Assembly (NCBI GenBank): GCA_900542315.1
Contig: UQMV01000019.1
Location: 1-36,511, forward strand
Source of the DNA: an uncultured Collinsella sp.
Lineage (GTDB): Bacteria; Actinomycetota; Coriobacteriia; Coriobacteriales; Coriobacteriaceae
Length of the DNA: 36,511 nucleotides
Direction of reading: 5' to 3'
Part shown: positions 25,905-33,637 of the stretch, in pieces
Layout of the letters: every line of letters starts with the position of its first letter
How positions within the stretch are numbered: the first letter of the stretch is position 1
Made by a program: the position numbers and the translations under genes
The notes under the pieces: model-generated
What the model was told of the DNA's origin: nothing
Database searches by the model: none
Seen by the model: the letters and a program-made list of their open reading frames with translations, nothing else

Positions 25905-26447
25905 TTACCAATCAAGGAGCGAAAACGCCCCGTCGCAATAGCCAAAATGAAGCACGGCTCCGTTGTCGGGTAGCTCTCCCCTGCCAGTCACATACTCAAG
26001 AAACTCCTGGCAGGCTGAGCCGTGGGAAACCGCCAGCACGCAGTCGTGCTGCGGCCTGGCCATGATGCGGGACAGCGCCGCGACCATGCGCGACTGAAGC
26101 TGCACTTCAGACTCGCCACCAAAGGCCACCGGATAATCACCCCAGGGCTGCGGCGGCATATCGCGATTTGATGTGCCCTCCAGCGAGCCCAAATGCCACT
26201 CGCGTAGGTCATCGACCAGCTCTATCGAGCAGCCCTCGCCAGCAATTAGCTCAGCCGTACGCCGCGCCCGGCCCAACGGGGAGGAATACACACGGTCAAA
26301 GGTCACGCCACGCGCCTCAAACGCCGCGCGCGTCGCCAGCGCCTGCTCGCGCCCGCGCGCCGTAAGCGGCGAATCGTGCCCACCCTGCAAAATGTTCTGC
26401 ACGTTGAGCTCAGTCTGCCCATGCCGCACCAAATACAAATCTGCCAC
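25905..26447 (-). CDS. Histidine phosphatase family protein, copy 1
   Basis: This 180-aa histidine phosphatase has LYLVRHGQTELN, YSSPLGRARRTAE, LREWHLGSLEG and LAVSHGSACQEF. It is the paralogue of the next gene, sharing the LREW and SHGSA blocks and the FGGE segment, but it is shorter at the C-terminus. The GTG start at 26447 has GAGGAGG 4 nt upstream. The substrate cannot be told from sequence. Confidence 0.9.
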   Translation of the reverse strand: MADLYLVRHGQTELNVQNILQGGHDSPLTARGREQALATRAAFEARGVTFDRVYSSPLGRARRTAELIAGEGCSIELVDDLREWHLGSLEGTSNRDMPPQPWGDYPVAFGGESEVQLQSRMVAALSRIMARPQHDCVLAVSHGSACQEFLEYVTGRGELPDNGAVLHFGYCDGAFSLLDW

Positions 26448-26462
26448 ACGCCCTCCTCTCGC

Positions 26463-26497
26463 ACCACCGCAAAGGGGACAGGCACCTTTGTGGTGGT
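26463..26497. repeat. 13-bp hairpin repeat unit
   Basis: Bases 26463-26475 (ACCACCGCAAAGG) pair with 26485-26497 (CCTTTGTGGTGGT), 13 pairs with one G-T, around the loop ggacaggca. It sits between convergently or serially ending genes upstream of the phosphatase pair. It looks like a repetitive extragenic palindrome; copy number could not be tested here. Confidence 0.5.
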
Positions 26498-26529
26498 TTA
26501 CCGCCGGATCACACCGCGGTGACGCTCAA

Positions 26530-27201
26530 CTACACCAGCACGTCGGCGAGCGAACGCTTGGGTACGTGGTGCACCTGTGCCTCGTCGCGCCAATAATTGA
26601 TGGAGCCATCGGGATTGGAATCGATCGCATCGATCACCTGTATCTCGGCCGGAACGCCAAAGGCCATGATCAGCTTGAGCTCATACTTGTCGTTATCGAG
26701 CCCCATGGCATCGATCGCATGGGGCGTAAAGGCCTTGAACATGCAGGCTGCCACCTCGGGCGTGGCACTGCGGGCGGCGAGCATCATCGTCTGCGCGGCA
26801 ATGCCCGTGTCGACCTCGGTAATGGGAGCGGCGGGCTTGCCCGGAACGGCGCGCTCGGCCAGAATCGCGATGTAGCCGGTCGGGCGCTCGCCCTCGGCAG
26901 GACCCGGCCAATCCTTAAGTGCGCCGGCCCATGCAAGCTCGTCAAACACGCGAGCGCAGTCCTCTGCACCGCTTACCGCATGAAAACGCAGACGCTGAGC
27001 ATTGGCGCCGCAGGGAGCCAGGTGCGCCAGTTCCGCCAGCTCGAGCAAAAACTCGCGCGGCACGCGCATGGACTCGTCAAAGCGACGGCACGTGCGGGCG
27101 CGGCGAACCAACGCATCAAACGCGTCCAAGCCGAGCTTTTCGCAACCCTGCTTTGCCATCGACTCAGCGCCTACCGGCGCCGCGGGAACTGTTTCGTTCA
27201 T
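26530..27201 (-). CDS. Nitroreductase family protein
   Basis: This 223-aa FMN-dependent oxidoreductase-like protein has RRARTCRRFDES near residue 33 (phosphate-binding Arg and Ser region), LAELAHLAPCGANAQ, and AAQTMMLAARS followed by a C-terminal LIMAFGVPAE and acidic tail. These fit the nitroreductase fold. The electron acceptor is unknown. The ATG at 27201 follows only a GGGGG SD; the longer frame to 27369 has no better start. An iron-box-like sequence lies upstream, so iron control is possible. Confidence 0.85.
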   Translation of the reverse strand: MNETVPAAPVGAESMAKQGCEKLGLDAFDALVRRARTCRRFDESMRVPREFLLELAELAHLAPCGANAQRLRFHAVSGAEDCARVFDELAWAGALKDWPGPAEGERPTGYIAILAERAVPGKPAAPITEVDTGIAAQTMMLAARSATPEVAACMFKAFTPHAIDAMGLDNDKYELKLIMAFGVPAEIQVIDAIDSNPDGSINYWRDEAQVHHVPKRSLADVLV

Positions 27202-27229
27202 AGGGACCCCCAATTTCGGGCAATTGTTC

Positions 27230-27248
27230 TTAGGAAAATCTAACCTAA
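27230..27248 (-). promoter_or_regulatory. DtxR/IdeR-like iron box upstream of the nitroreductase gene
   Basis: On the minus strand the site reads TTAGGTTAGATTTTCCTAA. It matches 15 of 19 positions of the DtxR consensus TTAGGTTAGCCTAACCTAA and keeps the TTAGG/CCTAA outer arms. It lies 29 nt before the ATG. A possible promoter TTGCAG-17-TACGTT just upstream would overlap it. A DtxR-family repressor is encoded at 35870-36259. Confidence 0.45.
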
Positions 27249-27436
27249 AACGTAGGCAATAACGAACAGGGCTGCAATGTTCTACACCTGTTGAATAGAA
27301 AATCGCGACGTGGGGAACAACGGAAACAATTCGGGACCTTTGGGTTACGTTTCGCCCTCCCCGACCCATACGCCAGCGCCTTTAGGCGATACTGGTTGTA
27401 ACGATCAAGGCTTACGCCGCACGGAAAGGAGACATT

Positions 27437-28039
27437 ATGGGCATCTTTAAGAACGATGACCAAAAATCGAGCCAGTTTGGATTTGACGAGAAAAGCATGG
27501 CGGGCAAAGCCGTCAAGGCCGTACGCTGGATCTACGCCATCACGGGCGTCTTAGCGCTCATTGCTGGTATCGCGCTGCTTTTTGCACCCGCCAAGTCCCT
27601 CGTCTTTTTGACGACTGTCCTGGGTTTTTACTTTGTAATCACTGCTGCCATCAGGCTGTTCACTGCCATTTTTGAGCCACTGCTGCCCACCGGCTGGCGC
27701 GTGACGAGCATCATCTCCAACCTGCTCATTATCTTGGGCGGCGTCATAATCCTGCGCAACCAGGCCTTCTCGACCGCGACGCTCACCACGATGGTGGTTA
27801 TCGTGGCCGGCTTTGGCTGGATTGTCGAAGGTGTCATGTCCATTCTGGAGTCCGAGCTTTCGTCCAACCGCGCCCTCGCCATCCTGAGCGGCGCACTCTC
27901 AATCATCGCCGGCATGTTCGTGTTTATCTATCCGCTGTGGTCGGCCAAGATGCTCGTCATCTTTAGCGGCGCCGCGCTGCTGGTGTTTGGCGTAACGCTG
28001 ATTGTTCGCGCTATTCAATTTGGCAAACTGGTGCACTAG
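27437..28039 (+). CDS. DUF308 (HdeD-like) membrane protein
   Basis: This 200-aa membrane protein has about six hydrophobic helices between residues 28 and 195, arranged as the paired Gly-rich repeats of DUF308/HdeD (ALIAGIALLF, LLIILGGVIIL, SIIAGMFVFIYP). HdeD in E. coli is linked to acid resistance; the role here is unknown. The N-terminal 27 residues are polar and cytoplasmic. AAAGGAG lies 5 nt before the ATG. It is joined directly to the DUF188 gene. Confidence 0.88.
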   Translation: MGIFKNDDQKSSQFGFDEKSMAGKAVKAVRWIYAITGVLALIAGIALLFAPAKSLVFLTTVLGFYFVITAAIRLFTAIFEPLLPTGWRVTSIISNLLIILGGVIILRNQAFSTATLTTMVVIVAGFGWIVEGVMSILESELSSNRALAILSGALSIIAGMFVFIYPLWSAKMLVIFSGAALLVFGVTLIVRAIQFGKLVH

Positions 28040-28522
28040 ATGCCGCGAACGCTCTTTATTGATGCCGACGCCTGCCCGGTCACGCGCGAGTCGATTGACT
28101 GCGCGCGGCGGGCGGGCGTCGCCGTTGTTATCGCCGGCAACAGCACGCAAAACCTGGAACGGCACATTCGCCGCGACGACCCGCGCGATGCCGAGTACGC
28201 GCGACGCGGCTTTTGGGTCACGACGCTCGACGTGAGCGTGGGCGCCGACAGCGCCGACTTTGCCATTGTCGAACGCCTGCAGGCGGGCGACGTGGTCGTG
28301 ACGCAGGACATTGGCTTAGCGAGCATGGTGCTCGGGCGCGATGCCGCCGCTATCGGCGTGCGCGGGCGCGTCTACGACAAAGCGACCATCGACATGCAGC
28401 TGTTTATTCGCCACGAGGAAAAGAAGGTGCGCCGCGCCGGCGGACGCACTCGCGGACCGGCAGCATTTACCAGCGAAGACCGCGCTCGCTTTAAACGCAA
28501 CCTCACCGAGCTGTTGCGCTAA
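28040..28522 (+). CDS. YaiI/YqxD family protein (DUF188)
   Basis: This 160-aa protein has the family start FIDADACPV, then VVTQDIGLA and VRGRVYDKATID. The family has a PIN-like acidic pocket and no firmly assigned function. The ATG directly follows the TAG of the DUF308 gene with no SD of its own, so translation depends on the upstream gene. A terminator closes the two-gene unit. Confidence 0.92.
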   Translation: MPRTLFIDADACPVTRESIDCARRAGVAVVIAGNSTQNLERHIRRDDPRDAEYARRGFWVTTLDVSVGADSADFAIVERLQAGDVVVTQDIGLASMVLGRDAAAIGVRGRVYDKATIDMQLFIRHEEKKVRRAGGRTRGPAAFTSEDRARFKRNLTELLR

Positions 28523-28524
28523 CC

Positions 28525-28568
28525 AAGGTAGATTTTTGGGACATGCCTAAAATCTACCTTTTTGTTTT
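28525..28568 (+). terminator. Intrinsic terminator after the DUF188 gene
   Basis: AAGGTAGATTTT and AAAATCTACCTT form a perfect 12-bp stem around a 12-nt loop, followed by TTTGTTTT. Confidence 0.9.
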
Positions 28569-28602
28569 GAGCGGCGTGAGCGCTCGGAATCCATGGCTCA
28601 AC

Positions 28603-28673
28603 AAAAAAATGGGCTTCAAAATGCCATGCGTCGCCGCATTGCGCTGGTGCCCAGCATGGCTATTTTGAAGCCC
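28603..28673 (-). terminator. Long bipartite hairpin terminator of the metal permease gene
   Basis: Arms 28611-28622/28662-28673 (12 bp) and 28623-28629/28654-28660 (7 bp) stack with a single unpaired T. On the minus strand they are followed by a T7 run (28603-28609). The stem of 19 pairs is long for a terminator. Confidence 0.75.
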
Positions 28674-28688
28674 GTTTGTTAGGCCTAC

Positions 28689-29789
28689 TTAAAGCCCAAA
28701 GGCAGAAAGGATAAGACCCCAGCCCGCGCCGATAACGTACATCATAATCAGGAACACGGCGTTTTCACGAGCGCTGCGGTTGGTGCGGAACAGGACAAGA
28801 TAGCCCACGCCGGCGGAAATGAGCGTGCCGGCGAGCATCGGTGCCAGCTGCAGCGCGCCCTCCAGGTACAGCTGCGTGATGACGACACTGGCCGAGCAGT
28901 TGGGGATCAGGCCGACGAGTGCCGAGCCCAAGACGGCGAGCGTCTCGTTGCCACGCAGGAACTGCTCGATCGCGGACTCTCCGAAGGTCTCAAGCACGGC
29001 GACCAGGACCAGCGTCACCAGGAAAATAAAAACCGAAACCTGCACGGTGTGCGAGATCGCGCTGCGGATAATCGACAGGACGGGCGCACCTTCGTGGGAG
29101 TGACCGTGGTCGTGCCCATGGCTGTGGTGGTGCTCATGCTCGCCCGTGTGACCGTGGTCACGGTTGTGTCCGTGGTCGCGCTCGTGTTCATCTTCATCAT
29201 CATCGCAACCGCAATGGTCGCGCTCGCACAACTCGTGGATGTGGTCGGCGCTCACGCCCGCCTCGGCCACTTCATCAATGATGTCGCCCCCGGTATGGTC
29301 GTCGTGCGCGCAGTTCACATGAGCCGGATTGGCAGCGGTCCCCAGCACGGTACGGCGAATCGCCGCATGCGCGCGGGCATTACGACGAAGGCCGCGGATA
29401 GCCGCGTCCACGATAAAGCCCGTGACCAGCGCGATCAGCGCCTTCGAGGCGAGCAACATCGCCATGGTCTGCACGGGAACTTGCTCGGCGAGCAACAGCG
29501 GCAACATCTCGTCGGAGGTCGAGAGGAACACGGCGACCAGCGTGCCCAGCGTCACGACACGGCCGGCGTACAGCGTTGCTGCCATGGCCGAAAATCCGCA
29601 CTGCGGCACAATGCCCAGCAGCGAGCCAACCACGGGACCCGCAGCGCCGGCGCGCTTGATAGCGCCGTTGACGCGGTCGCCCGCAACGTGCTCAAGTGTC
29701 TCGAGAGCAAGATACGTCACCAACAAAAACGGCACCAGCGACAGCGTGTCCTTGCCGGCGTCGAGCAGAATATCAATCAGCAAATCCAT
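28689..29789 (-). CDS. Putative metal permease (DUF2899-like; manganese or arsenic efflux group)
   Basis: This 366-aa membrane protein has two hydrophobic halves with matched motifs, GIVPQCGFSA and GLIPNCSASV, each holding a Cys in a membrane re-entrant position. A large cytoplasmic or external loop at about residues 170-235 is packed with His, Asp and Cys and should bind metal. This fits the permease group annotated in databases as arsenic efflux or putative manganese transporter; which metal is not shown by sequence. The SD (AAAGG) is 11 nt before the ATG, rather weak. It has its own promoter and terminator. Confidence 0.75.
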   Translation of the reverse strand: MDLLIDILLDAGKDTLSLVPFLLVTYLALETLEHVAGDRVNGAIKRAGAAGPVVGSLLGIVPQCGFSAMAATLYAGRVVTLGTLVAVFLSTSDEMLPLLLAEQVPVQTMAMLLASKALIALVTGFIVDAAIRGLRRNARAHAAIRRTVLGTAANPAHVNCAHDDHTGGDIIDEVAEAGVSADHIHELCERDHCGCDDDEDEHERDHGHNRDHGHTGEHEHHHSHGHDHGHSHEGAPVLSIIRSAISHTVQVSVFIFLVTLVLVAVLETFGESAIEQFLRGNETLAVLGSALVGLIPNCSASVVITQLYLEGALQLAPMLAGTLISAGVGYLVLFRTNRSARENAVFLIMMYVIGAGWGLILSAFGL

Positions 29790-29851
29790 GACGGATGGAA
29801 CCTTTCGTGTCTTTCGGCAGCATTGTAAAAGTCCTAGCGGTCAACTAGGGT

Positions 29852-29879
29852 ATTGTAGTTGTCCTAGGCGCGATGCCAA
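29852..29879 (-). promoter_or_regulatory. Promoter of the metal permease gene
   Basis: On the minus strand TTGGCA (29874-29879) and TACAAT (29852-29857) are 16 nt apart. CCTAG/CTAGG motifs occur at 29833-29837, 29845-29849 and 29863-29868, around and inside the promoter, and form inverted repeats that could be a metal-regulator operator. Confidence 0.5.
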
Positions 29880-29960
29880 TAGTTTCCCATGGTAAACTAT
29901 CATCTCGCCACATCTTAATGACCCTGAGCCGCACAACGCGGCCCGTCCAAGGAGTAGCAT

Positions 29961-30929
29961 ATGAACGTATCGCAAGCACTCGAATACGAGCGCCAGCCGT
30001 TTATCCCCATGTTTATCTACGGCGACCACGGCGCCATGGAGTCCGAGCGCCAGAAGGGCGAGGAGGCCCTCAAGGTGCTCGAGACCGAGTACTTTACCGC
30101 CGAGGGCGACCCCGGCTTCGACTTTGCCACCGTGCGCGACCTGGCCGACCGCAACCGCGACCTGTGCGACCAGATTGGCGAGGCACGCCTGCGCAACGTG
30201 ACACCCGCGACGCTTTCGCGCGGCCTGTCCGATGCCGACACCTGCGCCGCCATCGGCAAGATGCAAAAGCGCACCGCCGCGTCGGTCATGCGCGAGATCC
30301 GCGGCGACCGCGACGCGCTCGGCGTGGCCTACGCCCGCAAGCCCATCCAGGGCACCGTGCTCGGTATCGACATCGAGACCACCGGCCGTGCACCCGAGCG
30401 CGGTTATATCATCAATGTGGGCTGGGAAATCATGGAGCTCACCAGCGACGCCGTCCCGCACGACGCCGAGGCGCACTACTGCGGTCTGCCCGACATCTAC
30501 CGCGGCGAGGATGTACCGCTGTCGAATATCCACCACATCACCTGGGACGACATTGACGGCAAGAAGCCGTTCCGCGAGAACAAGGAGCTGCAGAAGCAGC
30601 TGCTCAAGCTCATGAAGAAGTACCCGTACATGGCACACAACGCCGCGTTTGAGGACAGCTGGTTCAAGATCCACCTGGACGGCTACGCCGAGGCACGCCG
30701 CGCTGGTAAGATCATCGTCATCGATTCACGCCAGATCTGCCGCAGCCTGGACGCCGACGTGCGCTCGCTCCCCCGCGAATCCGCGCCCGCCGCGCTCGAG
30801 AACTGGGCGCGCCGCCGTGGAACCCTCGCCGCCGACGCCAACGAGCAGCATCTGGGCCTGGACGACACCGACCTCATGCTCCGCACCGTCCAAGCCGAGT
30901 TCAACCTCAAGAACCTGTTTGCCAAGTAG
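29961..30929 (+). CDS. DEDDh 3'-5' exonuclease (DnaQ-like) with N-terminal extension
   Basis: This 322-aa protein has the three exonuclease motifs: ExoI GIDIETTG (D137, E139), ExoII AHNAAFEDSW (E231, D232 region) and ExoIII H297-x4-D302. This places it in the DEDDh class with the epsilon subunit of DNA polymerase III and RNase T. Residues 1-130 are an extra helical region of unknown role. ExoII has Glu-Asp where Asp is usual. The substrate (DNA or RNA) is not known. AAGGAG lies 6 nt before the ATG. Confidence 0.88.
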   Translation: MNVSQALEYERQPFIPMFIYGDHGAMESERQKGEEALKVLETEYFTAEGDPGFDFATVRDLADRNRDLCDQIGEARLRNVTPATLSRGLSDADTCAAIGKMQKRTAASVMREIRGDRDALGVAYARKPIQGTVLGIDIETTGRAPERGYIINVGWEIMELTSDAVPHDAEAHYCGLPDIYRGEDVPLSNIHHITWDDIDGKKPFRENKELQKQLLKLMKKYPYMAHNAAFEDSWFKIHLDGYAEARRAGKIIVIDSRQICRSLDADVRSLPRESAPAALENWARRRGTLAADANEQHLGLDDTDLMLRTVQAEFNLKNLFAK

Positions 30930-30934
30930 AAACG

Positions 30935-31005
30935 TCTACGACAAACTCCGGCGTAGATCACGAGCGGCCTCGCAGCGGGAAACCCCGCAGCGGGGCCGCC
31001 CTACG
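30935..31005. repeat. Competing stems after the exonuclease gene
   Basis: CGTAGA (30952-30957) can pair with TCTACG (30935-30940), or its CGTAG with CTACG (31001-31005). The second fold encloses a GC-rich stem-loop (GCGGCC 30964-30969/GGCCGC 30994-30999, with GCGGG/CCCGC inside). No T run follows, so it is not a standard terminator. Confidence 0.4.
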
Positions 31006-31280
31006 TTCCACAGATAGATCTGCCATCACAAATTCTGAACCCTCATTTTGAACGATTTCGACCAATTCCCAACACGCAATTCGTTGTCGGATGGTAATAC
31101 ATCGATATCAAATGTGCGGCAATTGAGTATTTATATGCTATAGCTAAGCTGCGAAAACTTTTATTTAGGGCATACCAACTCATAATTGCGTCAAGCTTTT
31201 GGACAGCATTTGGTTAGACCTCTAAAACGGCTTTTCCACTCAGCACCGTCAACACGGCATTAGCTGACACGATATATATC
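31006..31280. other. AT-rich intergenic region
   Basis: No gene was found. Base composition is clearly more AT-rich than the neighbours, in line with the foreign-looking gene that follows. GATATATATC lies directly before its ATG. Confidence 0.4.
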
Positions 31281-32471
31281 ATGAGTATCGTATTGTCACA
31301 CACCACTGCAAAAGCGGTCTACCAGGCCGCGCATTCGGTGTCTGCGAAAGGCATCGAGTCCTGTAGTCCTGCCGCGATTTACGGATCATGTCCCACCGGA
31401 ACGCTCCTTGACGCAGCCGCAGAATGGCTCACCAAAAATGATGTTTCCCTCGACGCAAATGGTTCCCTCGAGGTGATGGTGTTTGATCGCAGGAATGCGC
31501 GCTATGCAATGAACTGTCAATGCCACGTATCTTCAAAACGATTCTCGAACTCACGCTTTGTAGAGCTTAAAGATGGCATCTTCATTGTTGGCGTTGAGCT
31601 TTGCGCACTTCAGGCCGCCACCTATCTTTCTTTTCGCGAACTAGTGGAGTACTACTTTGAACTGTGCGGCGCTTATTCCCTTGGAACCGACTCTTCCACC
31701 TCTTATAACGAGCGTTTCGCGCTCACTTCGACCGAGAGGTTAAAGCAGTTCTTTAATTCCATTACCAGATGCGACGGTCTGGCTCTTGCCCGAAAGGCGA
31801 TCCAATGTGTGCGCGACGGATGCCGGTCTCCTATGGAAACGGCCTTTGTCATGATGCTAACGCTGCCCAAAAGCGAAGGAGGGCTTGGTATTAAGGGAAT
31901 TGAGACCGATTACGAGGTGCAGGTCACCGCTGCTGCAAAGAATCTCACGAGGCGCAAAAAGTTCTTTATGGATGCGTATCTAAAGAAATCTCGCACAGAC
32001 ATTGAATACAACGGTTTTTATCATGACGCGGAAGGAGACCGCGCCATCGATGAGGAGCGCAAGAATGCACTTGCGTCCATGGGGTACGGAATCATCACCG
32101 TCAGCCGTTATTCCTTTATGCATGCCAGCTCTTTTGTTAGGGTCATGGAAGCAATCCAGCGGAAAGAGGGCGTACGCCCCTCGCGTCTGCCAAAAGACTT
32201 TCAAATCATGCAAGAGGACCTGAGACAGTTTGTGCTCAGAAGGTTTATAGAAGAGAAAAAGCGAATTCAGAAGCAGCTTCGCCAAGATTCCGAAGAGCGT
32301 CAACGAATCGACCTCGAAAAAGCAGCACTCGAAGGCATCACGCTGGATGACCCGACAATTAATGAAGTTGCAGCAATCGATGACATGCAGACTGTCGAAT
32401 CCGACAGCCCATCATTTGCCCAAACAAGCAGCCTCGCGCCCGAGGGCAGGGTCTTCGGTGCAGGAAGCTAG
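31281..32471 (+). CDS. Orphan protein with a possible PD-(D/E)XK (Vsr/DUF559-like) nuclease domain
   Basis: This 396-aa protein is of uncertain family. Residues about 230-278 read FFMDAYLKKSRTDIEYNGFYH, then DRAIDEERKNALASMGYGIITVS. The order Asp, Glu-Tyr-x-Gly, Asp-x3-Arg, Leu, Gly-Tyr, hydrophobic strand is that of Vsr/DUF559 nucleases. The N-terminal 200 residues are unassigned; the tail is charged and helical. No SD precedes the ATG; a -10-like TATATA lies about 2 nt upstream, so the message may be leaderless. Lower GC and isolation suggest recent acquisition. It may be a defence nuclease. Confidence 0.65.
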   Translation: MSIVLSHTTAKAVYQAAHSVSAKGIESCSPAAIYGSCPTGTLLDAAAEWLTKNDVSLDANGSLEVMVFDRRNARYAMNCQCHVSSKRFSNSRFVELKDGIFIVGVELCALQAATYLSFRELVEYYFELCGAYSLGTDSSTSYNERFALTSTERLKQFFNSITRCDGLALARKAIQCVRDGCRSPMETAFVMMLTLPKSEGGLGIKGIETDYEVQVTAAAKNLTRRKKFFMDAYLKKSRTDIEYNGFYHDAEGDRAIDEERKNALASMGYGIITVSRYSFMHASSFVRVMEAIQRKEGVRPSRLPKDFQIMQEDLRQFVLRRFIEEKKRIQKQLRQDSEERQRIDLEKAALEGITLDDPTINEVAAIDDMQTVESDSPSFAQTSSLAPEGRVFGAGS

Positions 32472-32816
32472 ACCGGCTAACAAGGTGGGTACCCTAGCGA
32501 TGTGCATAATTGCGAGTATTCAGCAGGGTCGGCCCTCCAGCACCCACAAGTTAATCCAAATGAGAAACAAAGACGCTATCGAACGGGAACGTTAGGCAAC
32601 ACTTGAGGAAGATCTTGTCTGTTTACCGCCCTTGGATAACTCTTGAGCGACTTTATTATGCCTGGAATAGATTAACAGACCCCCTATGATTGCAGAATAC
32701 TCCAATTTTTGCACGACGCGGGGGCACCCACCCTAGCATCGGCTATCAAAACCGCTCAGTCTAGGATCTCGTCCACTATTCCCCATCATTTTGTGCAACG
32801 AATTACCTGAACGTTA
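32472..32816. other. Intergenic region without a supported gene
   Basis: This 345-bp stretch has no frame with start and SD that I would call. It is moderately AT-rich and continues the atypical composition of the preceding gene. Confidence 0.4.
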
Positions 32817-32844
32817 TTGACATATGAACATACACTCATATAAT
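32817..32844 (+). promoter_or_regulatory. Near-consensus promoter of the arsR operon
   Basis: TTGACA (32817-32822) and TATAAT (32839-32844) match both consensus boxes with a 16-nt spacer. Operator O1 covers the spacer, so bound repressor would block the polymerase. Confidence 0.85.
32821..32843 (-). promoter_or_regulatory. ArsR/SmtB operator O1
   Basis: Read on the minus strand, the site starts TTATATGAG and ends ATGTTCATATG, matching O2 at all but two positions. It overlaps the -35, spacer and -10. Confidence 0.7.
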
Positions 32845-32854
32845 CGGAAGCAAG

Positions 32855-32877
32855 TTATATGAGCGCATGTTCATATG
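32855..32877 (+). promoter_or_regulatory. ArsR/SmtB operator O2
   Basis: TTATATGAGCGCATGTTCAT begins this site. ATATGA and TTCATAT are its inverted half-sites. It lies over the expected transcription start and 13 nt before the arsR ATG. Confidence 0.7.
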
Positions 32878-32890
32878 AAAGGATATTGCA

Positions 32891-33256
32891 ATGAGCATCC
32901 GCGTTGATGAAACGAAACCCGACATCGAGGCCACCGAACCCGCGATCCCCACCACCTGCTCGCCCGAGGACCTTCCCGACGAGGAGCTTCTCTACGACCT
33001 CGCCGACCTGTTCAAGGTCTTCAGCGACACTACGCGCATCAAGATCCTCTATGCCCTCATGGGCCGCGAGCTCTGCGTGGCAGACATCGCCGAAGCGACC
33101 GAAACCTCGCAGTCCGCGGTGTCGCACCAGCTGCGCACACTCAAGCAGTCGCACCTGGTTAAATTCCGGCGCGACGGGCGCAATATCCTATACTCGCTCG
33201 CCGACGACCACGTCTACACCATGCTCAACCAAGGCATGAGCCACATCTGCGAATAG
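32891..33256 (+). CDS. ArsR/SmtB-family zinc-responsive repressor
   Basis: This 121-aa winged-helix repressor releases DNA on binding metal. The recognition helix is SQSAVSHQLRTLK. The last helix reads DDHVYTMLNQGMSHICE; aligned with SmtB, its D, H, H and E fall on the four alpha-5 zinc ligands (D104, H106, H117, E120). ELCVADIAE keeps only one Cys of the alpha-3 metal site, so Zn sensing through alpha-5 is expected rather than a CadC-type alpha-3N site. AAAGGA lies 7 nt before the ATG. It controls itself and probably the HMA protein and ATPase. Confidence 0.93.
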   Translation: MSIRVDETKPDIEATEPAIPTTCSPEDLPDEELLYDLADLFKVFSDTTRIKILYALMGRELCVADIAEATETSQSAVSHQLRTLKQSHLVKFRRDGRNILYSLADDHVYTMLNQGMSHICE

Positions 33257-33318
33257 CAACCAACCACGGTACCAGCGCGGCCTGCACCCAAGCCGCAAAA
33301 CAGGGAAAGGAACCCACC

Positions 33319-33537
33319 ATGAAAAAGCAGTTTAAGCTCGACGAGATCGACTGCGCCAACTGTGCGCGCGAGCTTCAGGACGAGCTGGCCAAGCTCGAGG
33401 GCGTCAAATCCGTGTCCGTCAACTTTATGACCCAGAAGTTGACGCTCGAGGCCGATGACGCCGAGTTCGACGAGGTGCTCAACCGCGTTGTGGAGTTCAC
33501 CGCCGACGCCGAGCCGGACTGCGAGATCATTCTCTAG
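33319..33537 (+). CDS. Heavy-metal-associated (HMA) domain protein
   Basis: This 72-aa ferredoxin-like metal-binding domain has the CxxC motif at C12-A-N-C15 and the usual helix ELQDELAKLEGVKSVSVNF. In most ZntA-type ATPases this domain is fused at the N-terminus; the ATPase downstream lacks it, so the domain appears to be supplied as a separate chaperone. GGAAAGGA lies before the ATG. It is 62 nt after arsR. Confidence 0.92.
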   Translation: MKKQFKLDEIDCANCARELQDELAKLEGVKSVSVNFMTQKLTLEADDAEFDEVLNRVVEFTADAEPDCEIIL

Positions 33538-33558
33538 CCCAGGTTTACGCCAACCCGC

Positions 33559-33582
33559 AAGGCCGCGCTTGCCGCGGCCTTT
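33559..33582 (+). terminator. Weak hairpin between the HMA and ATPase genes
   Basis: AAGGCCGCG and CGCGGCCTT form a 9-bp stem with a 5-nt loop, followed by only one more T. It may partly stop transcription and lower ATPase output. Confidence 0.55.
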
Positions 33583-33592
33583 GCTCGCGAAA

Positions 33593-33614
33593 TTATATGA
33601 GCGAGTGTTCATAC
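33593..33614 (+). promoter_or_regulatory. ArsR/SmtB operator O3 before the ATPase gene
   Basis: TTATATGAGCGAGTGTTCAT closely matches O2. It lies 24 nt before the ATPase ATG, so the ATPase probably has a second repressor-controlled start of transcription. Confidence 0.7.
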
Positions 33615-33637
33615 ATTCAAATGGGAGGATACGAGTC

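Noticed and set aside
25252..26447. Tandem histidine phosphatases as one broken gene
   Set aside because: Each has a full catalytic set and its own SD; they are paralogues, not fragments.
32347..32595. Plus-strand open frame of 82 codons overlapping the end of the orphan nuclease gene
   Set aside because: It overlaps the 3' end of a better-supported gene in another frame and has no SD.
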